Assembly: GCF_020025155.1 (NCBI RefSeq)
Contig: NZ_CP073751.1
Coordinates: forward strand, 806,001-870,000
DNA from: Halopseudomonas nanhaiensis
GTDB taxonomy: Bacteria > Pseudomonadota > Gammaproteobacteria > Pseudomonadales > Pseudomonadaceae
Length of the DNA stretch: 64,000 bases
Direction: 5' to 3'
Made by a program: the position numbers and the translations under genes. Shown piece by piece: positions 60,153 through 64,000 of this stretch; position 1 is the stretch's first letter, and every line of letters starts with the position of its first letter. The notes under the pieces are model-generated. The model was not told the origin of the DNA, searched no databases, and was given only the letters and a program-made list of their open reading frames with translations.

Positions 60153-60272
60153 TGGCGTTTTTCCGCGCATGGGTGGCAGGACATCCGTCGGGCATTGCAT
60201 AGCTAAGCCGGGCTGAAACCCCAAGGTCAGCGCGTTTCGGATGGTTCCGTTCAAACTGTAAGTGGGAAATGT

Positions 60273-60839
60273 ATGGCCAATTATTCTACCAACGAATTCA
60301 AGCCGGGTCTTAAGGTGATGCTCGACGGCGATCCTTGCTCGATCCTGGAAAACGAATACGTGAAGCCGGGCAAGGGCCAGGCGTTCAACCGCGTCAAGGT
60401 TCGCAACCTGAAGACCGGCCGCGTGAACGAGCGCACGTTCAAGTCGGGTGACTCGCTGGAAGGCGCAGACGTCATGGACCGCGAGATGGAGTTCCTCTAC
60501 AGCGATGGCGAGTTCTGGCATTTCATGGCTACCGATGGCTCCTTCGAGCAGGTTGGCGCTGATGAAAAGGCTGTTTCGGACACCATCAACTGGCTGAAAG
60601 AGCAGGTCGTTTATCAGGTTACCCTGTTCAACGGTGCGCCGATTGCGGTTACGCCGCCAAACTTCGTCGAGCTGGAAGTGGTCGAGACCGACCCGGGCGT
60701 GCGGGGCGATACGTCAGGCGGCGGCAACAAGCCGGCCAAACTGGTGACAGGTGCGGTGGTCAAGTGCCCGCTGTTCATCAACGTTGGTGATGTGCTCAAG
60801 GTCGACACCCGCACCGGGGACTACGTCGGCCGCGCCTGA
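60273..60839 (+). CDS. efp: elongation factor P
   Basis: Stimulates peptide bond formation at polyproline stalls. The 188 residues show the three EF-P domains. The modified Lys is K34 in [10 protein letters not shown], exactly at the EpmA-dependent position, and not Arg32 as in the rhamnosylated EF-P of P. aeruginosa. The 120-base gap to epmB holds the promoters for both directions, but I could not assign them. It ends 22 bases before a strong terminator that separates it from epmA. Confidence 0.96.
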   Translation: MANYSTNEFKPGLKVMLDGDPCSILENEYVKPGKGQAFNRVKVRNLKTGRVNERTFKSGDSLEGADVMDREMEFLYSDGEFWHFMATDGSFEQVGADEKAVSDTINWLKEQVVYQVTLFNGAPIAVTPPNFVELEVVETDPGVRGDTSGGGNKPAKLVTGAVVKCPLFINVGDVLKVDTRTGDYVGRA

Positions 60840-60861
60840 TCGTTGCATCAGTGTTGCAATG

Positions 60862-60886
60862 AACCGGGGCCTCGCCCCGGTTTTTT
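60862..60886 (+). terminator. Rho-independent terminator between efp and epmA
   Basis: AACCGGGGC / GCCCCGGTT stem (9 bp) with a CTC loop and a T-run of eight counting the stem end. It lies 19 bases before the epmA ATG, inside the epmA leader. It would limit epmA to read-through from efp unless epmA has its own promoter. Confidence 0.92.
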
Positions 60887-60905
60887 ATGTCCGCAGGAGA
60901 CCCTT

Positions 60906-61865
60906 ATGGCCGAATGGCAGCCTAGTGCCTCGCTCGACAACCTGCGCGCGCGCGCAGCGATCGTCGATCAGATCCGCCGGTTCTTCGCCGAGCGCGAGGT
61001 GCTTGAGGTCGAAACACCGGCGCTCTCCCGGGCGGCGGTGAGCGACCCGCACCTTTTTCCGTTCGTGACGCCGTTCGAGCCGGAGGGCGGTGGTGAACAT
61101 TCGTTGCTGTATCTGCATACCTCGCCCGAGTACCCGATGAAGCGATTGCTGGCTGCCGGTAGTGGTGCGATCTGGCAGTTGTGCAAGGTGTTTCGTAATG
61201 GTGAAACGGGTTCGCGGCACAATCCCGAGTTCAGCATGCTGGAGTGGTACCGTCCGGGCTTCGATCATCATCGATTGATGGACGAAGTGGCTGAACTCGT
61301 CAGAGCGGTGATTGGTTGCCCGCCGATTCACAAGGTGACCTACTCGAGTCTTTTCGCCGGTCAGCTTGGGCTTGATATACATGATTGCGCTGTCGCTGAA
61401 CTCGCCCGGCTAGGCCGTGCGCAATGCGGGTTTGAAGGCGAGCTGGATCGCGACGGCTGGCTGAACCTGCTTTTTTCGCACTGCATCGAGCCTGCGCTGA
61501 TCGAGCCGACGATGGTCTATGCCTTTCCGACCTCGCAGGCGGCACTTGCCCGGATCGTCGAGGAAGACGACGCGGTGCCCTGCGCAGCGCGCTTCGAGTT
61601 GTTCATCAAAGGTATGGAGCTGGCAAACGGGTATTACGAGCTGACCGATGCGGCGGAGCAGGCGTTGCGCTTCGAGGCCGATCAGGCCCGGCGCAGCCAG
61701 CTTGGCAGGCCGGTACTACCGATCGACGACAACCTGGTCGCGGCGTTGCGCCATGGTTTGCCAGACTGCGCTGGTGTGGCGCTGGGCGTCGACCGGCTGA
61801 TTATGCTGGCGCTCGGGGCCACGCGCATTGATCAGGTAGTGGCGTTCGCCATGGACCGCGCCTGA
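60906..61865 (+). CDS. epmA: EpmA (GenX/PoxA), EF-P beta-lysine ligase
   Basis: Truncated class II lysyl-tRNA synthetase paralogue that attaches beta-lysine to EF-P. The 319 residues comprise only the catalytic core, with no N-terminal anticodon domain. Motifs: FRNGETGSRHNPEFSMLEWY (motif 2) and GVALGVDRLIMLALGA (motif 3). The ATG at 60906 has AGGAG 6 bases upstream; an in-frame ATG at 60843 precedes the terminator and is rejected. It is convergent with psd (13 bases apart). Confidence 0.95.
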   Translation: MAEWQPSASLDNLRARAAIVDQIRRFFAEREVLEVETPALSRAAVSDPHLFPFVTPFEPEGGGEHSLLYLHTSPEYPMKRLLAAGSGAIWQLCKVFRNGETGSRHNPEFSMLEWYRPGFDHHRLMDEVAELVRAVIGCPPIHKVTYSSLFAGQLGLDIHDCAVAELARLGRAQCGFEGELDRDGWLNLLFSHCIEPALIEPTMVYAFPTSQAALARIVEEDDAVPCAARFELFIKGMELANGYYELTDAAEQALRFEADQARRSQLGRPVLPIDDNLVAALRHGLPDCAGVALGVDRLIMLALGATRIDQVVAFAMDRA

Positions 61866-61878
61866 CCGGCTAAGGCGC

Positions 61879-62736
61879 TCAGGCCTCGCCAGCCTGCCTG
61901 CCGATCAATTGGCCCATGCGCAGGAAGTCGCCTGCGCCCAGCCCGGCATCCCAGCTGGTGCGGCCGGCAGGGAACAGCACGACAACCGTCGAGCCGAGCT
62001 TGAAGCGGCCCATCTCCTCGCCGCGGGCAAGGCTAGGTGCAACTTCGTTGTAGCGCCGGCTGTGCAGTTGGCGGCGGGTCGGTGCAATCTGTCCGGCCCA
62101 GACGGTCTCGATCGCCGCGACGATCATCGCGCCGACCAGTATCACCGCCATCGGGCCGGCGGGCGTGTCGAACAGGCACACTGCGCGCTCGTTGCGGGCG
62201 AAGAGCCGGGGTACGTTTTCTGCGGTCACCCGGTTCACCGAAAACAGATCGCCAGGCACATAGATCATCTCGCGCAGGGTGCCGCTGAACGGCATGTGTA
62301 CCCGATGGTAATCGCGGGGCGATAGGTAGACCGTGGCGAACTGACCGCCTTGAAACAGCGCGGCATGCTCGGGATTGCCGCCGACCAGCTCCAGCAGGCT
62401 GTAGCTGTGGCCCTTGGCCTGGAAGATGCGACCATGCTCAATGGTCCCGAGCTGACTGATCACGCCGTCGGCTGGGCTGACAACGCAGCGCTCGTCGCCC
62501 TCGATCTCCCGCGCGCCCGGTTTGAGCTCGCGGGTGAAGAAATCATTGAAGGAGGCGTGCGTGGTGGGGTCATGCTCCAGCGCTTCGCTCATGTCTACCT
62601 GATAGCGTTTGACGAACCAGGTGATGAAGGCATTCTTCAGCCAGGGCCACCTGCAATCGGCGATCCTGCCCGCAGCTCTCGAGATGAGGTGCTGCGGAAG
62701 CAGATATTGAAGGATGATAAACAAGCGATCGCGCAT
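61879..62736 (-). CDS. psd: phosphatidylserine decarboxylase proenzyme
   Basis: Membrane-bound enzyme making phosphatidylethanolamine. It cleaves itself at the LGST motif (near residues 252-255, [12 protein letters not shown]), the Ser becoming the pyruvoyl group. The catalytic Asp and His are in SPADGVI and DYHRVHMP. It has 285 residues, the standard bacterial type I length. It follows rhdA by nine bases on the same strand; the psd-rhdA pairing is known in pseudomonads. ATG at 62736 has AGGAA upstream. Confidence 0.96.
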   Translation of the reverse strand: MRDRLFIILQYLLPQHLISRAAGRIADCRWPWLKNAFITWFVKRYQVDMSEALEHDPTTHASFNDFFTRELKPGAREIEGDERCVVSPADGVISQLGTIEHGRIFQAKGHSYSLLELVGGNPEHAALFQGGQFATVYLSPRDYHRVHMPFSGTLREMIYVPGDLFSVNRVTAENVPRLFARNERAVCLFDTPAGPMAVILVGAMIVAAIETVWAGQIAPTRRQLHSRRYNEVAPSLARGEEMGRFKLGSTVVVLFPAGRTSWDAGLGAGDFLRMGQLIGRQAGEA

Positions 62737-62745
62737 GCGGATTCC

Positions 62746-63549
62746 TCAGGGTTCAACAGGGGTGTCGGGATGATTGCCCCACTCGGACCACGAGCCGGCA
62801 TAGGCCTTGACACTGGGGTAGCCGAGAATGCGGGCGACGAGATAGGTGAATCCGGATCGATGGTGGGTCTGGCAATGGGTGACGATGTCCTTGTCCGCCG
62901 TGATACCCAGTTGCTCCAGCTGTCGCTGAATGTCCTCGCGGATGCGCAGCCCGCGCTGTGGGTCCATCCCGGCGGTCCATTCGAAGTTGACCGCGCCTGG
63001 TATGTGGCCACCCTTCTTGGCGAGCACCTTCTGGGCGCTGTATTCCTCCGGCGACCGTGCATCCCAGATAACCCGGTGGGCCTCTCCCAACCGCGCCTTC
63101 ACCTCATCCAGGGTAGCGGTGTAGTCAGCATTCACTTCCAGCACCGGCTGCGTAGGCTCGACCTGGTTGGGCTCGGTCTCGAGCGGAAGACCTTCGGCCT
63201 GCCAGGCGTGAATTCCACCATTGAGATAGCTGTACGCATGGTGCCCGATCGAGTCGAGCAGCCAGGCAAAGCGCCCGGCCCAGCCGCCACCTTCGTCATC
63301 GTACAGGATGTAGTGCAGATCCGGATGGTGGCCTATGGTGCCGAGAATCTGTACCAGTTGGTCCTCCTCGGGAAGCAGTCCGGGGACGGGCGCCGGCGAG
63401 GTGATGCTGCCTGGGGCGACATGCACGGCGCCGGGGATGTGGCCGGCAAGATACTGATCGGATTTGCACAGATCGACGAGTCGAAATTGTCTGGCCTCGA
63501 GCGGCTGCGGTAGCTGCTCTGGCTCGATGAGCATTGGAAGGGAAGACAT
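62746..63549 (-). CDS. rhdA: RhdA, rhodanese (thiosulfate sulfurtransferase)
   Basis: Two-domain rhodanese of 267 residues transferring sulfane sulfur from thiosulfate to cyanide or other thiophiles. The active-site loop is CQTHHRSG (Cys near 226), the same as the Azotobacter vinelandii RhdA loop and distinct from the CRxG loops of typical rhodaneses. The N-terminal domain (DLCKSDQYLAGHIPGAVH) is inactive. GGAG lies just upstream of the ATG at 63549. In cyanogenic pseudomonads it is linked to cyanide tolerance; here only the enzyme type is certain. Confidence 0.92.
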   Translation of the reverse strand: MSSLPMLIEPEQLPQPLEARQFRLVDLCKSDQYLAGHIPGAVHVAPGSITSPAPVPGLLPEEDQLVQILGTIGHHPDLHYILYDDEGGGWAGRFAWLLDSIGHHAYSYLNGGIHAWQAEGLPLETEPNQVEPTQPVLEVNADYTATLDEVKARLGEAHRVIWDARSPEEYSAQKVLAKKGGHIPGAVNFEWTAGMDPQRGLRIREDIQRQLEQLGITADKDIVTHCQTHHRSGFTYLVARILGYPSVKAYAGSWSEWGNHPDTPVEP

Positions 63550-63571
63550 GTGGGCTCCGCGTCTGTGAGTG

Positions 63572-64000
63572 TCAGGCTCTGGTCTTGAACGCTTCCAGCG
63601 CCCTGAGAAGGCAATCGACCGTTTTGATCAGCGCTGCCGCCCGCTTGTCGTCAAGCAGGGGCTGATCTGGCCCGTTACTGGTGTAGACCAGTCCGAGAAG
63701 GGCGCCGTTCAGCATCAGCGGCAGCAGATGATACGAGCGGTCGGAGCTGATGGTCTTCAGCGGAGCCGGCAGCAACGACGCCAGCCGTGTTTGCGCCTGC
63801 CGGTCCATATCATGCCGCGTCGAGCTGGCTAGCCAGTCGCCCCATGCATTGCCACGGCACGGGCCCAATGCGGTGCCGGTGGGCCGATCGTCGCCTGAAT
63901 AGCCCGCGCTGACACTGATCACCAACTGCTGCTGGCGACCATTATACAGTGCTATCCAGCATTCACTCACGCCCAACCCCTCAATGATTGCATTGAGCGC
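63572..64000 (-). CDS. C-terminal part of a larger (HDOD/GAF-like) protein, cut by window edge
   Basis: The frame is open through the right edge of the window: the codons before the TTG at 63976 read ALNAIIEGL with no stop. What is seen is therefore the last 143 codons of a longer gene. The visible part resembles a GAF-like domain (SECWIALYNGRQQQLVISVSAGYSG, then LLPLMLNGALLGLVYTSN). At this position pseudomonads often have an HDOD-domain protein with such a tail, but no HDOD sequence is in view. It ends 22 bases before rhdA. Confidence 0.6.
   Translation of the reverse strand, partial: ALNAIIEGLGVSECWIALYNGRQQQLVISVSAGYSGDDRPTGTALGPCRGNAWGDWLASSTRHDMDRQAQTRLASLLPAPLKTISSDRSYHLLPLMLNGALLGLVYTSNGPDQPLLDDKRAAALIKTVDCLLRALEAFKTRA

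Noticed and set aside
62350-63513. 387-codon plus-strand frame opposite psd and rhdA
   Set aside because: Both minus-strand genes have complete catalytic motifs; the plus frame has none.

Overview
The window is a GC-rich (roughly 60 percent or more), densely packed stretch of a gammaproteobacterial chromosome. Its gene content and order match the genus Pseudomonas or a close relative: pilR-pilS, bamD, rluD-pgeF-clpB, aceE-aceF, glnE, ilvE-waaF-waaC-waaG-waaP, msbA-hldE, waaA, tolC-thiC, nudF-cpdA-parE-parC, serB, fimX, psd and rhdA. The same blocks are known from Pseudomonas aeruginosa in nearly this order, joined differently. The lineage call is inferred from synteny and protein family knowledge; no search was run.

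Layout. (1) 1-8.5 kb: a truncated pilR, pilS, a small membrane protein gene and bamD on the minus strand, then rluD-pgeF-clpB on the plus strand, with a sigma-32-type promoter before clpB and a good terminator after it. (2) 8.5-8.8 kb: five alternating REP-like elements (a BIME) between the convergent clpB and aceF. (3) 8.8-16.4 kb: aceE-aceF (minus) and glnE (plus), divergent around two identical-architecture palindromes that look like GntR/FadR-type operators. (4) 16.4-36.2 kb: the LPS inner and outer core locus. It holds ilvE, waaF, waaC, waaG, waaP, three further kinase-fold genes, a carbamoyltransferase, glycosyltransferases, a WaaL-like O-antigen ligase, a kinase-like protein, msbA and hldE. 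A distinctly AT-richer stretch at about 26.3-31.0 kb carries a heptosyltransferase-like protein, a glycosyltransferase and the ligase, and it is bracketed by two paralogous GT4 genes. (5) 36.2-40.5 kb: three minus-strand genes of less certain role, then waaA (Kdo transferase). (6) 40.5-44.2 kb: tolC, and a TPP riboswitch controlling thiC, with a candidate leader peptide ORF overlapping the thiC start. (7) 44.3-52.1 kb: nudF, a DUF1249 gene, cpdA and a translationally overlapping parE-esterase-protease-parC run. (8) 52.1-59.0 kb: a two-TM signalling-like protein, serB, fimX and a PilZ-like protein. (9) 59.1-64 kb: epmB, efp and epmA (the EF-P lysylation system in one locus), psd, rhdA and the 3' part of a gene cut by the window edge.

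How the genes work together. Most of the window builds the cell envelope: hldE, waaC and waaF supply and attach heptose, waaA attaches Kdo, the WaaP-family kinases phosphorylate the core, MsbA flips it, WaaL joins O-antigen, BamD assembles outer-membrane proteins, TolC forms export channels, and Psd makes phosphatidylethanolamine. A second theme is type IV pilus control (PilS/PilR, FimX, PilZ-like). The rest is core metabolism and information processing.
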